Positions 1-11,007 of a stretch of 64,000 nucleotides of DNA are shown in pieces. The position numbers and the translations under genes were made by a program. Below the pieces are notes generated by a model that did not search any database, was not told the DNA's origin, and saw only the letters and a program-made list of their open reading frames with translations. The stretch's first letter is position 1; each line of letters opens with the position of its first letter. Source of the DNA: Multifurca ochricompacta (taxonomy: Eukaryota > Basidiomycota > Agaricomycetes > Russulales > Russulaceae); NCBI GenBank assembly GCA_022496185.1, contig WTXG01000005.1:372001-436000 (forward strand), read 5' to 3'.

Positions 1-24
1 GGTCAAAAGTGACAGAGATGATAC

Positions 25-177
25 CTACTCTGGATCTGGATCGATGCATATCACTCGGTTTCTACTTGTACCAGTTCTATCAAGGCCACGCCCTGAGCTT
101 GCGATTAGGGCAAATAGCGGCACGCAAGAGAGGAAGAACGTAACAGGGCTCATGCTAGTAGGGGATGGAGTATCCAT
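25..177 (-). CDS. possible 5' end of a divergent gene, unrecognised
   Basis: A short reading frame of 50 codons starts at ATG 177 on the minus strand and reaches TAG at 25-27. It begins MDTPSPTSMSPVTFFLS and contains a hydrophobic stretch ending in LFALIAS, so it could be the first exon of a membrane or secreted protein that continues beyond the left edge after an intron. A GT (after residue 36, in GACTG|GTACAAG context) could serve as donor. There is no homology I recognise. It lies head-to-head with CDC6, about 225 nt away. It may equally be chance. Confidence 0.2.
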   Translation of the reverse strand: MDTPSPTSMSPVTFFLSCVPLFALIASSGRGLDRTGTSRNRVICIDPDPE

Positions 178-220
178 CATCTCCGTCCTCCGTTCTAATA
201 AGCGATATTATGAAATACGA

Positions 221-264
221 GTCGCGACGCGATTGATCACGTGATTAACGCGACGCGACGCGAC
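221..264. promoter_or_regulatory. cluster of MluI-box-like ACGCGA elements plus E-box palindrome
   Basis: Four copies of ACGCGA lie at 227-232, 248-253, 253-258 and 258-263, with TCGCGA at 222-227. Between them is the 10-base palindrome ATCACGTGAT at 236-245. The cluster sits 140-180 nt upstream of the CDC6 start. ACGCGT/ACGCGA-type boxes are the binding sites of the fungal G1/S factor MBF, and the fission yeast CDC6 orthologue cdc18 is a classical MBF target. Function here is inferred from position and copy number. Confidence 0.5.
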
Positions 265-401
265 TTGAGTTGATTAATATTTTTATTTAATTTATTTTGA
301 TTGATTGAATGCGGCTGGCTGAGTTTGAATGGGATTCCCCCCGACAAAGTAAAACGCGGGAAATTTGGACGTTGTAGTCGTTTTCTCTTCTTCAGGCTAA
401 C

Positions 402-2475
402 ATGTCCTCTTCTACCCTTCGTCGCTCTTCGAGGCCATCGGTCCTTGGTAAGCGTACCCACAAGTCATTTCATGATACTTCTTTGCTCCCAGCAAGTTTC
501 AAATCACTTTCCCCCGACCCCCTTGACGACGACAACGACGACAATGATGACGACACACACACCGTCGACTTGAGCCCTTGTTCTAAACGTCCTCGTACAT
601 CCCTCACACCTACGGATCGCAACGGCAACAAGGAGAATATACCTCCAGAATGTGGTGACCTTTTCAACGGGTCTCCACGCGCTCTTAGACGGTCTAGTAC
701 AGAGTTTGTTACCCCGACCAGTACCCGTATGAATATGTTATACCTGTCTTCTGTTGGCCGTTTCTAACTCATGTTGGACAGCTCTGCGTCGTCATGCATC
801 GACGTCTAACCTTTTATCTCTGGACACCCAACCATTGTCCATGGCACATTTAGGATTACAAACACCCCCTCCGACCCCTTCTACCTCCTTGCCTCTGCAT
901 ATCAGAACCCGCGCGCTCCTTCGTGCAACTTGCAATGGCTCCACAGAGATCGCTGGCCGTATTCCGGAGCGACAATCTATTATAAACTTCATTACCACGT
1001 TCATCGGCCCTTGTCCTGGTCCCAAGGCGATTAACCCCGTCTTGTACATCTCCGGCTCCCCTGGCTGCGGTAAGACCGCCCTAGTAAACACCATACTGGC
1101 AAACTTTGAGGTGAAATTTCTCGAGAATAACGTCAATGTCGTATCCGTCAACTGCATGGCACTCAGTGGCCTTGAGGCCGTGTGGGAGCGACTTATTGAG
1201 GAATTGGCACCGTCCACCAAACGAAGGGGTAAGACTTTCAATTACGAGGTTCTCGAAAGACTGCTCGCCAACCGAACCTCTAAATGGTCAGTCTCGGTGA
1301 AATGTCGTATGAGCGTCGGCTAACATGTACCTGGTAGTATTCTCGTTCTTGATGAGATGGACCATGTGACTGCCTCGTCGCAGACCCTTGCCTCTCTTTT
1401 TACTCTTTCCCGAAAACATTTCTCAACCATGCGTATTATTGGCATTGCCAACACCCACACGCTTACCTCCTCAGTCTCTGCGCTCTCCATGGATGGTTTT
1501 ATTGGTGTTTCTACGCTTCATTTTGCGCCATATGATCCCGGGCAGCTTCTGTCCATCCTGCAGTCGCGGCTCAAGCCACTCACCTCTCTCGAAAGCCCGA
1601 CCTCTGAGGCTGTTGTGCGACAGTTCCTTCCCATGCCAACCCTTACCCTTCTTTCTAGGAAAATTGCTGCACAAACGGGAGATGTACGCTCCCTACTCGA
1701 GGTTCTCCGCGGTGCCATCGACCTTGCTGTGACACATCCCCCAGCTAATGACAAGGATATGCCCCCGGTAACTCCCTCACATATCCTCGCTGCACTCAAG
1801 GCGTATGCTCCAGTCTCCAAGGTTGTTCCAGCCGCTTCGTCCACCGCGTTGCCCAAAGCTTCCATCAACAATGAGATTGTCAACAAAGTGCGCAATCTCG
1901 GCCTGCACGCACGTCTTGCACTACTTGTGCTTCTCTTAGCATGTCGGCGCAGTGAAGCTTCTCTCACGCTTCTTTCCCCCACTCGAGTTCCCTCGCCATG
2001 CTCACCTATAAAGCGAACCAACTCACCGTCGAACTCTCAATCTGTGAGCCGAGCAACCACTGAGTTGTCCCAACTGCACACTTTCTACTGTTCGATACTC
2101 GGGCGCGGCGGGTCTACCACTTTTTCGCCCGTGTCACGCAGCGAATTCGGCGACCTCGCAGGGATTTTGGAGACTATTGGCTTCGTCTCGCTGTCCGCTG
2201 CACCGGCCGGTCGCAAAAAACTTGCCCGGGTGAGGTCATTCTCCAGTCGGGGTACAGCTGTGACTCAGAGTCACAGCGTGAACCTTATAGAGGGCGTCAG
2301 GCAAGACGAAATTCTTCGTGGGCTTGGGATCGGTTTGGAAACGAAAGACATCTGTGAAGAGGAGGTTGAAGGCATCTGGAAGCGTGAGCTTGCTCGGATC
2401 CGCAAGGAGGTGCAAATTCAGCAATCGAGCGCTGGCTCTAATGATCTTGGCTTTGACAACGCAATGGAAGATTGA
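402..2475 (+). CDS. CDC6: Cdc6/Cdc18 replication licensing AAA+ ATPase
   Basis: This is an ORC1/Cdc6-family ATPase that loads the MCM helicase at origins in G1. There are three exons: 402-726, 782-1286 and 1338-2475, giving about 655 residues. The donor GTATGA at 727 and the donor GTCAGT at 1287 keep the frame exactly. The AAA+ core shows Walker A GSPGCGKT at about residue 198 and Walker B ILVLDEMDH directly after intron 2. These are followed by a sensor-1-like IIGIANT and a C-terminal part of winged-helix size. The N-terminus is disordered and carries an Asp run (residues 42-51), a KEN box at 77-79 and several SP/TP sites. ATG 402 is chosen because it opens the frame and lies just after a pyrimidine-rich stretch. 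Length is usual for fungal Cdc6. No frame breaks were seen. Confidence 0.92.
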
Positions 2476-2790
2476 ACAGACAAGTACGGATGTGGTTGAT
2501 ATGCTTTTTTTCCCCTTCTTTTTCCTTGTTTCAAGCACTTGCTCCAATATCTGCTCTTTTTTTTATTTTTTCTATCACACTACATGTCCACCCTCATGTG
2601 TCTCCTGAGAACACCAACACTATGCACCTATCATACCTGCATTCGCATTGTACAAAATTTATTTTAGCACACCATTGTTTCATGCTTCAGTTACATATGT
2701 CACCGCACTGTCCCTACAAGCTATATCATGTCGTCTTGTGGCTCATTAGATATGTCAAATTTCTTATAATACAATGAAGCGTATCTGGTA
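2476..2790. other. convergent intergenic region CDC6 / gamma-tubulin component
   Basis: This stretch joins two gene ends facing each other. It is T-rich (runs of T at 2503-2580), as expected for overlapping 3' UTRs. No gene or RNA was seen in it. Confidence 0.5.
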
Positions 2791-5700
2791 TCAAGGTTGC
2801 CTGCGACCGGGTAGAAAAGATGTTCGTTCTGGCCCAATGTCCAGCCTGAGTAGAAGATGGTGCAGACTCCCGGCACCACCTGTCGCCATCGGCTGTTTGG
2901 ATCCCCCTGCAGTCAAGTGGAGATACTCCATGGAAATATGGGGTGACATAGATCCCCTCTCGACCTCCTCACGCAACGCTTTAACCTGAGAACTATGCAT
3001 CACAGATCTGATCGCCTTGACATAATGATTGAACTTACCAATGTGTTCATCTTATCGACGAAAGAGGCGTATAAGTTTTCAAGTACGGGCATCGCGACAT
3101 ACTCCTCCACACGACCGCGCCTCCTCTCGCCTGCAAGCACACACAAATCAAGCGCGAGTTCCATACAACCTCTCAGGGCGTCACCCCCCATCCGCTGGTT
3201 TGAACGCAACAAACATGCACTCAGTACATCGTCCATCATGTCAGAATGTGCGCCTGCAAGCTCAAATACATCCGTGAACATGTCTGGAGTAAGGCGCGCT
3301 AAAAAAGGGTCCACATTGCCGCGCACGGCAACGTCAGGAACGTGCGATGCAAGCGCAGAGATGAGTGACTGGCCAAGAAACGGAACCGCGTCAGAAGGCT
3401 ATTGGCGGACGTAAGGGTAGGAAAGAGCGATGATTCGCGAGACATGCGGAAAAGGGCAGCAAGCGCGTTTTGTACTGCAAGGGATCAGATACGAATGGTA
3501 TCCAAGGCAACCGCTCTTACCTCGCAGAAGACGAGAATGAAAGAGAAGATGCGTTGATACTTCGAAAGTACATCAGGTGTTATCACGACGTCAAGTGGAG
3601 GTGGAGGTTTGTAGTCCATGAGGAGGAAATCCAGAGCCCTCAAAAGTCTGTCAGTTCGAATCGAACAGGACTATCTTTGTGAAACTCACTCTATGGCTAG
3701 ACCCGAGGAGTTGATATTCAGCACGGTTTAAGGATGAGAGAGAAAGACACTCACAGGAGGGATTGAGCCATCGCTCACGACCAGAACCAATGGGCAGATC
3801 ACGGATAGCGAAGCCGAGCCTGAACTCGGCCTCCTCGAAGATTCGACTTCTGCCCTCAGAAGAACCTAAGGCTTCTGTATCCGTCGACTTTGTGAGCGAT
3901 TCTAGTGAATCCACGATCACGGTCCGTAGGTAGTAACTCAAGTCGGAACCGCCAGGAGGCCAGGAGTCTCTTTCCGCCAACCCCAATCCCAATCCAACTG
4001 CCCACTGAGTATCCGATCCCCGAGGGACAGTGTGCTTTCTGCTGTGCATAGACTTTGCCATTGCACGCACAGTGCTACTCTCAAAGTTCCAATCATCTGA
4101 GTCTGAGAATAGAGCAGCTTGCAGACGCCTGGTAAATGCGGGTAGTGTGAGTAAGAGGTACGATCGCAAGAGGACCAGATGGGAATGCAGGTGAAGGTGT
4201 GACCCTGGTGAAAGTAGCAGAGATATCAGCGCACCAGAGACGGTGACACAATGCCTAAGGAGGGGTGACAGCACGAGATTGGAAAGATGTGTTAGAGTTG
4301 GGGTCAAGGGGGGAAGACATGGAGGGAAGTTCGCTATGAAAGATTGGAACGCAAACCCGGCGCGTTGAGCAGAACGAGCAAAGTGAGTGCCTGGTTCAAG
4401 AGCAAAGACCTTGAATTGCTCTAAAAGGCCACCCTCTGAACTTATATCAGAACTTGCAGCCGGATTTGACTTGCCCCGGGTGTCCGACAAGTCGATGAGG
4501 TCACTTTTGCTGTCCCACGCGGTTTCAACTTCTTCATTTGTCCAGAACCATGAGATCATTTTGCATGAAGGTGAGTGTTGCAAGACAGGGTGATCTGGCT
4601 GGGCCGTGCTCAGGAACTTCAAGGATCTTCTCGCTCTAATTAACACCTCGGCGGCATCCGAGGATATGAACCCCGGGAACTCTTCTGCACTGGTGCTCGA
4701 GACCGATCTCAAGTCTTCTTGATCGTCCTCCTCACCGAAGTCAAATCCCGAGTTCAAGTTTGACTTGGATCGATGAGTTGTGAATCCTTCGCGGTATCCT
4801 ACCGACCGACTCAAGGCCAGCAATAATCGCCAGAAGTCACAGTAAAAACGTGTGCCAGCATGGCCCGAACTAAGGGCACCGACCCCTTTTCGAAGTGATA
4901 CTGCAGTCGGGCATAGATACTGGATAAGAGCACCTCAGGTTGTGACGAGAGAGTAGGGTATGCTGAGGGACTCAAATCCAATGACTGTAGAAGCAGCGCA
5001 GATAAGAAATGGTTACTCAAGAAAGAAGTGAGTAGCCTTACTCTCCCACATAAACAAGCGATAGCCTTCAACACGTCTTCAAATTCCTCATAGCCCAGAA
5101 CAAGGCCGACGTGTTGAGTGGTGCCCGCGTTGGAGTACAATCCGGGAACATCGACAGCTGCAAACGAACGTTCTCGATACACATTGTCAGCGCGTGCGCA
5201 AAACTGTGGACCGATTGGCCTTCGATTCTGGAGCTGACGACCAAGAACGTTGGCTCCAACTATCTATTCACCTTCAGCGGTGACGTACCGACGACGAAGA
5301 CCATTCACAAATAAGTCTAGTCGGCGTAGTAGGCTGCCTATTGTCAGGAAGCGTTTCGTGTAGCTTCAATCACAATGAAAAAATTCGTTCAGGTGCAGTC
5401 GGTCATGCATACCTTTGCATGAGTGCATCATCCTTACCATCCACGACGATGAAAGATCTTTTCCCATCGGCGGTAGACGGAAGGACAAATGCCTCCAAGG
5501 TTGAGTCCCACTGATATAGGGATGAGGAATTCCCAACAAGGACATGCTTAATTGAAGTAAATAACTCCTTCATACTGATATGTAACACGTGACACGCTGG
5601 ATCTTCAAGTTGGGGGTTGACGCTTTGGAGACGCGGGGGGTGAGTGTGAGACTAAGGTATATCCATCATAACATACTAGTATCGAGCCGCGGCGAAGGTG

Positions 5701-6144
5701 CTATCTGATTGCTCTGATAGAAAAGGACCTGGAGAGGCGATTGAAGAGAATGAAGGTCGTAAAGAGTCCCACGATCGGATTTGACTCTGACCACCACGTT
5801 TGGAAAAACACCTTCTGACCTGCTATAGTAATGGAACTCACCTGAACCTGGATCCCCTCCATCAATGCTCTTTTCCAAAGTGGATTGGAGTTGCCTTCCA
5901 AAGAATCCTGTGTAGGTTCTTGCACTTTCACTTCCACCATATTGGTGAGCTTAGGAGAGGATTTCTTAGGCAGAGAAGATTCAAGCCTAAACTCCCGCTC
6001 AACACGAAGAGCGTCCATGATTGGATCTTGAGGCCTATCTTCTAGTCGTGGAATGAAAAAGCGCGGTAGGACACGTGGTAACTCGTCCTCATATTCACTG
6101 AGCTCGGGCTCGCCTTCAAAGGGTGACAGGAGAGTCAAGGTCAT
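2791..6144 (-). CDS. gamma-tubulin complex component (GCP5/GCP6-like, Spc97/Spc98 family)
   Basis: The protein belongs to the gamma-tubulin complex family that nucleates microtubules at the spindle pole body. It has many exons on the minus strand. The start at 6144 (MTLTLLSPFEGEPELSEYED) precedes a proline-rich FFIPRL stretch, typical of fungal GCP5/6 N-termini. The largest exon (about 3651-4823) holds the GRIP-like region with HLHSHLVLLRSYLLLTLPAF. A downstream exon reads YQRIFSFILVFCEVRAVQNA, a hallmark of the C-terminal gamma-tubulin binding half. The last exon (2791-about 2986) ends with SLHHLLLRLDIG, matching the family's C-terminal LLRLDFN motif. An upstream in-frame Met (MTDYFF, 6240) is preceded by AT-rich sequence and is less likely. 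Assignment to GCP5 rather than GCP6 is not certain. Exon edges between 5182 and 5900 are only approximate. Confidence 0.8.
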
Positions 6145-6970
6145 TGATTGCAGTAGAGTAGCCGTGGTGGTAGATGAGATATGAGATGAAGATGAAGATA
6201 AAAATAAAAATAGAAATAAAATAAAAAAATAATCAGTCACATTTCATTTCTATTTTCCGTTACAGACGCGACTTGCGTGTCACAGATCACGTAGCTTGTG
6301 ACATACCGTGTATAGGCCGTGCTGCACGCTTTCTCATCAACATACGCTATCGACCACCTGACAAAGGGGTTTCGAAAACGCCGTATCCAAAACTCGATGA
6401 TAGCGAACGGGTTTTGGCTAGCTATCGGGGGAAAAGCGAGCCTTCTTAGCAAGTCAGCGCACAAAGGGCGATTCCAAGTTGCGTGATGACGGGAGAGAGG
6501 GAAAAAAAATAAAGAGGACAAAAGCACGCCATCAGGCTGTGAGACAGAAAGGTCGGGGCCGATACGAAGGATGAGGGAGAAAGCCGGACGCGCTGCCATG
6601 ACACAGTCTATGGATGGCACGGGCATCCTGCTCCCTAGGTTCTGTGGTAAAACATTCTGTGGGAGAGGTTAGTGGGAACATAACGTGGAGGGAGCACGAA
6701 CAAAAAAAAAGTCAACAAACGATGAGGGCGACAACGATGCGCGCACACTTCCTGTATGTCTGACGAAGTACGGAGTGCTTCGTTGGAATTGTGATACACA
6801 TTGCACAGAAACGAAAACCGAAAAGAATAAGAATCAGCAACTGGAATGACGACGAAGGTGAAGGAAGGGAGTGTTGGCAAACTACTTGAAATGGGAGACC
6901 TTGGAAGAAGTACAAAACAGACGAAGGACAGCGATCCACTACAACTAAAGGATGCTGGACTTTGAAAACA
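6145..6970. other. intergenic region, no gene seen
   Basis: This is 826 nt between two minus-strand genes, so it should hold the promoter of the gamma-tubulin component and the 3' end of the BTB gene. An A/T-rich stretch at 6195-6240 lies immediately before the start at 6144. The open frames present have no recognisable domain or favourable start context. Confidence 0.4.
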
Positions 6971-8212
6971 CTAACCCCAGTTTGTAACCTCAACACCAAA
7001 CCACTCCGGTAAGCTATCCCAAAATTTGTTCCTAGCAGCATGTACGGACATTGTCAACTCCTGTCTACAAGCATCGCAAGCACGGAACATGTTTCTCGCC
7101 TCTGGCGTTCCTGGATCTGCTTGTAAATTAAGCACGTCCTGCATAGCGAGCAAAGGGTCGGCCGTGCGCCCCGTAATAAGCCCATTAACATCCTGTAACA
7201 GCTCGAACGTAATTAACTGAAACGCCCCCGTGCACAACCGACGCTTCGCAGGGTCTTGCTGGCGTCGGTTGAAACATGTATCGGAGGCTCTTCGGTTCTC
7301 TAGCTCGTTCACAATAAATGTGGAGAAGAAACGTGAGGCCGCTTCCCGGCCCTGGAGAAGAAGGACGAGATCGCTCGTAGTAAGACGATAGTATGTCGAG
7401 TTGAAAGGATCTGTGTAGCCTGCTGCTACCAGACTTGGGAGGAGACGACATAAATCATAAAAAGCGGCCGGGATAAGCTCGGGAGCGTCTACTTCTCGTG
7501 CCAAGTTCACTATGGTGCTGAGAAAACGTTAGATCTTTAGGATGGAACTCGTGCCAAATAATTAATTACATGGGGTGAGGCAAAGAGATTTCCTGGGCCG
7601 ATTTGGTGTTAACTCTGGGTAATTGGCGCTCTCGTCGGGTCCAGTGGGCCAGGCTTGTCGGCCAGGGTTTATGCAGAACGGCCAGGGTTTCATTGAATAA
7701 GTGCTCTATCGCATACCTAGCCGACAGACGCAGAAGAATGGAGGCGATGCGCAGATTACTCTCAAGTGACATTAATGAAGAGCTTGACATGGTGTTAGCT
7801 ATTATGCACAAAGACAGAATAAACGAGAGCTGTGAACTTACAGGCCATCGTACATCGAATGTAATAGTAGGGAAATATCATCAGAGGAATCTGGCAGATG
7901 TAAGACAGGGCGGCCTTCAAGTGTGGTGGTTGGGCAGGAGCATATGTCCCTGATCAATTCCCCCAGGTACTCAGATTGGCGAGAAAGAAAGCCCCGATGA
8001 ACAAGAAAGTAAGACTTTTCGGCAAGAACAGCAATATTTCCGTCTTCGAAGCTGAGGCTTGGACGACGCTGAATGCCCGAACCGAGAGATGACCCGGGGG
8101 GTGGTGTACCATGGCGCGTAACCCGAATTTCAGGGGAGACTGCTCTCAGCTGTGGAGGACCTCCGTGATGTCCATTCGAGCTGAGTGGACTGGCTGAGCT
8201 TCCTAAACTCAT
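6971..8212 (-). CDS. BTB/POZ-domain protein, basidiomycete type
   Basis: This is a protein of roughly 370 residues in three or four exons. It starts at 8212 (MSLGSSASPLSSNGHHGG) with a Ser/Pro/Gly-rich disordered stretch. A BTB fold follows: FEDGNIAVLAEKSYFLVHRG, then FLSRQSEYLGELI and VLHLPDSSDDISLLLHSMYD. Exon 2 (about 7570-7800) continues with helical sequence (SLMSLESNLRIASILLRLSA). The last exon (6971-7510) carries a helical C-terminus with several Cys residues, ending EWFGVEVTNWG. This layout is the very large agaricomycete family of BTB proteins without BACK or Kelch repeats. Members are presumed adaptor-like, but their substrates are unknown. No specific role can be assigned. Confidence 0.75.
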
Positions 8213-8489
8213 GGGGTAGTGCTGAGCTATGTAGTTAAACAGATACAGAATCGAGCCATTTGGAAGTCGGAAGCCGAAAGAGCCAAAGTCATTAGAAAAT
8301 GGTCCAGTCAGCCTCCTTGAATCAGTGACTCTTGACTGACAGTGCGGTGGGAGGTGTACTAGATAGCTATAGCTAGCAAGCCGTGAGAAGGTTTACTTTC
8401 TTTTATTTTCCTTTTCCTTTTCCTTTTCTCTTCCCCTCCTTACCCACTCACATACAATATCTCGTACTCGCACTTGGCAGTTGTCCTCA
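8213..8489. promoter_or_regulatory. divergent promoter with pyrimidine tract
   Basis: This is the shared upstream region of the BTB gene (-) and the RGG protein (+). A CT-rich tract with repeated TTTTCC units covers about 8393-8450 and ends 40 nt before ATG 8490. Such tracts mark transcription start regions of well-expressed fungal genes. Confidence 0.45.
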
Positions 8490-10399
8490 TGTCTGATACA
8501 CCTACCCAACGTCATATCCCTGGCGCTCCACCGCCCATCCCCGTCTCAAAATCTTCTAAAAAAAAGCGCAAGATCACCAAAGGAGACAATCCTGAGGACT
8601 CTCCTGCGCTATCCTCTGTTGCTATTCCGGATTCTACTTCGGCTGTCTTTCTTGAAAAGTCCCCAAGTGCATCCGCCATCAAAGATGGCCCTGTTCCTGA
8701 TAGCCTGCTGGCAGACCCCGGTTCTGCTAATGGCTTTCCGTCCAGTCAGCCTGCCTTGGACGAACTGAAGCATAGCCCTGTTGTAGACCTAATTCAGAAG
8801 CGTATTAAGGCCACTACGAAAAAGATTGTGCGTTTTCCTTGATAACCTACAGACTTATGTATATGACAGTGCCGTCTACACCCCGAACTTCTGTAGACTC
8901 GAATACAAAGTTATGCAACGCTTGAGCCAGAAAAACTAAATGATGATCAAAGAAGAACGCTAAAGAGCCTCCCATCTCTCGAGGCGATCGTCAAAGAATT
9001 AGAAGAAGTTAAGAAGGCTGTAGAGGTCTGTGGATCCTTAATCTCAGTATGTCCTGTGCTAAAACCTCTGCTATCAGACTGTTGAGGCGGACAGGGTGGC
9101 TGCGGACGCTCGCGATTTGGCCGAGAGGGAGAAATCCGAGGCAGAACGTCTTATTGTGGCCATTGCTGAGGCAGAGGTGCGTCTTCCTCTGTGAAACTTG
9201 CACATGGTCGTGACCGTTTTGTTACCAGAGCCGAGCGTTCGATAAAATTTCTCGACTTTTGCACTTCATCCGGCTGCACACCTCTCTGGCTGCTCGACAT
9301 CCCAGTGTATCGTCGCTTAGTCTTGAGGATTCGGAAATTCCGGTGATCCTCGCTGCTGCAGAACAACTTCTCGGGGAGGAGAGCGAAGTCAGACAAGAGC
9401 TGATTCGCGGTCTCCTCTCTGGTGAAGGTGAATTCCAAGGCATTTCGCGTAGGTTTATATTTCTAAGTTGTAAAGAGCGATCACTTACTTGGTGTTCGTG
9501 GGTAGACTCCCGGTTGGTTGATCTAGCGCATACCTTCGCAAGCCCGCGTGCAGAGCTAAGCTCGGCAGCACAAAACTTGTCTGGTCCTGAAGGGCCAGTG
9601 TCATCGGAAGATCAGCCTGTTGTCACTACAGAGGGCCTTGGTGGGAACCCCTCGACATCTGCGGGGTTTCATTTCATGCAAAAAAGCGAACTCGACAACG
9701 CTGGCCTTGAGGACAGTCAAGAATGGGTGGATGTTCCCCAAAACCAGGCGACAGAGGCGGAGGGGACAGTTGAGGCATCTCAGGGTGAGGTCGTGCCTGC
9801 CGAGCAAACCGTTGACATCGTCCAACCATCCGAGGTAAATATTATAGTGCCACTTGTTCCCAAGTTTACGACTAGACTTTCGTTCTCGTAGGCGCCATTG
9901 TCAGCGTCCGGAAACTTCGACTGGGCGGAGGATGAGGAAGGTGGGCTCCCTTCTATCGCTGGGCTACAGGCCAAGTTTGGCACGTCAGAAGCACCCTCCC
10001 CTGTGAACGCCCCCCAAAGCATCCCGGACACGAATCCGGAAGAGACAACTCCCGCGCCTGTCAATGGCAGCTTGCCAGTTGATGATGACGGCTTCACACA
10101 AGCTCGTGGGGGACGTGGTCGACAACGTGGGGATCGTGGTTTTAGGGGGGGTCGAGGTGGGGAGCGAGGTGCCTTTCGTGGTGGGGATCGCGGTAGTTTC
10201 CGCGGAGGCTTCAAAGGAGAGCGTGGAGGTTCGAGGGGTGGAGAAAGGACCGGTAAGTAACTCTTCACAATACATGCCCCAGGAAACTCATAGTGATTTC
10301 ATTTTAGGATTCCGTGGGCGTAGTAACAGTGAATGGAGGGGTGATGGAGAGCGTGGGCGTGGTGGGCGCGGCAGAGGTCGCGGACGCGGAGGCAAGTGA
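8490..10399 (+). CDS. coiled-coil protein with C-terminal RGG boxes, Caprin-like
   Basis: Start is ATG 8490 (MSDTPTQRHIPGAPPPIPVS). After a disordered Lys/Ser-rich head, exon 2 supplies the sequence LNDDQRRTLKSLPSLEAIVK and ELEEVKKAVE. The next exon gives a charged coiled coil (VAADARDLAEREKSEAERL). A helical block follows (LLHFIRLHTSLAARHP, ILAAAEQLLGEESEVRQEL). The C-terminus is acidic, then strongly RGG-rich: DDDGFTQARGGRGRQRGD onward at 10081-10255 and a second block at 10310-10399. The NxDQ motif followed by a coiled coil, a helical domain and RGG boxes is the order seen in animal Caprin-1, an RNA-granule protein. I infer a cytoplasmic mRNP role. The fungal relationship is remote and unproven. 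About six exons; the stop at 10397-10399 follows RGRGRGRGGK. Confidence 0.6.
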
Positions 10400-11007
10400 G
10401 AGCTAATTGGGCCAGGGGGTTGATATTGACAGTGTTATTGATCCACAGGGTATCCCGATAGTCGAGAGGAAACCCCCGTTCAAACGTAGGCGTGGATTTA
10501 CCTGCGCGCATATGATGTTACAGACAAAAAAGAGCAAGCAGACTGGCTTGTTGGACTTGGAGTTAGTTCGCCATCTCCGTGCCAGCTGACTATTTTTGAT
10601 CTCTATAAGAGCGCGCTTGTATCGTGTATCTTAAGCGGGTCGTGTGCGTGAATTTTAGTACACGATACACATCCGCGGTTTATTTGATGTAAAAGTAAAA
10701 ATAGAGAGAACTGTAACTATTATAAAGTACAGGGCACGGACCTCAAAATTTTTGTAGAGGTAGATTGAAAATAATAAGTGCCGGTGAGCCACTGCTCTCC
10801 CGCGGCGTGGTCCAGTGTGTGCTGTGCCCTGTCACCCTTGTCCGTTACCAAACACCACAACACCTGCCACTTGTTTGCCCGTCCTTAGAGTGCCCTCAAG
10901 CCCTGCGGTATACATAAACTTTCTTTTCTCATCTTCAAGCATCCCACACTAGACGTATCTCAACAGTCCATGTTATATCTCCATCAATACGAACTTTGCT
11001 TGCTGTC
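10400..11007. other. intergenic region, promoter of mitochondrial carrier
   Basis: This stretch contains the 3' UTR of the RGG protein and the upstream region of the carrier. A 60-codon open frame at 10407-10589 has no recognisable domain and no long upstream context, so I treat it as chance. A C-rich and CT-rich stretch at about 10795-10935 probably marks the carrier's transcription start region. Confidence 0.4.

Noticed and set aside
6237..6626. Minus-strand open frame upstream of the gamma-tubulin component
   Set aside because: Composition is not protein-like in a conserved sense, no splice to the known start was found, and it spans promoter-type sequence.
10407..10589. Separate small gene after the RGG protein
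   Set aside because: The frame has no domain and no promoter-like upstream sequence, and it lies where the 3' UTR is expected.
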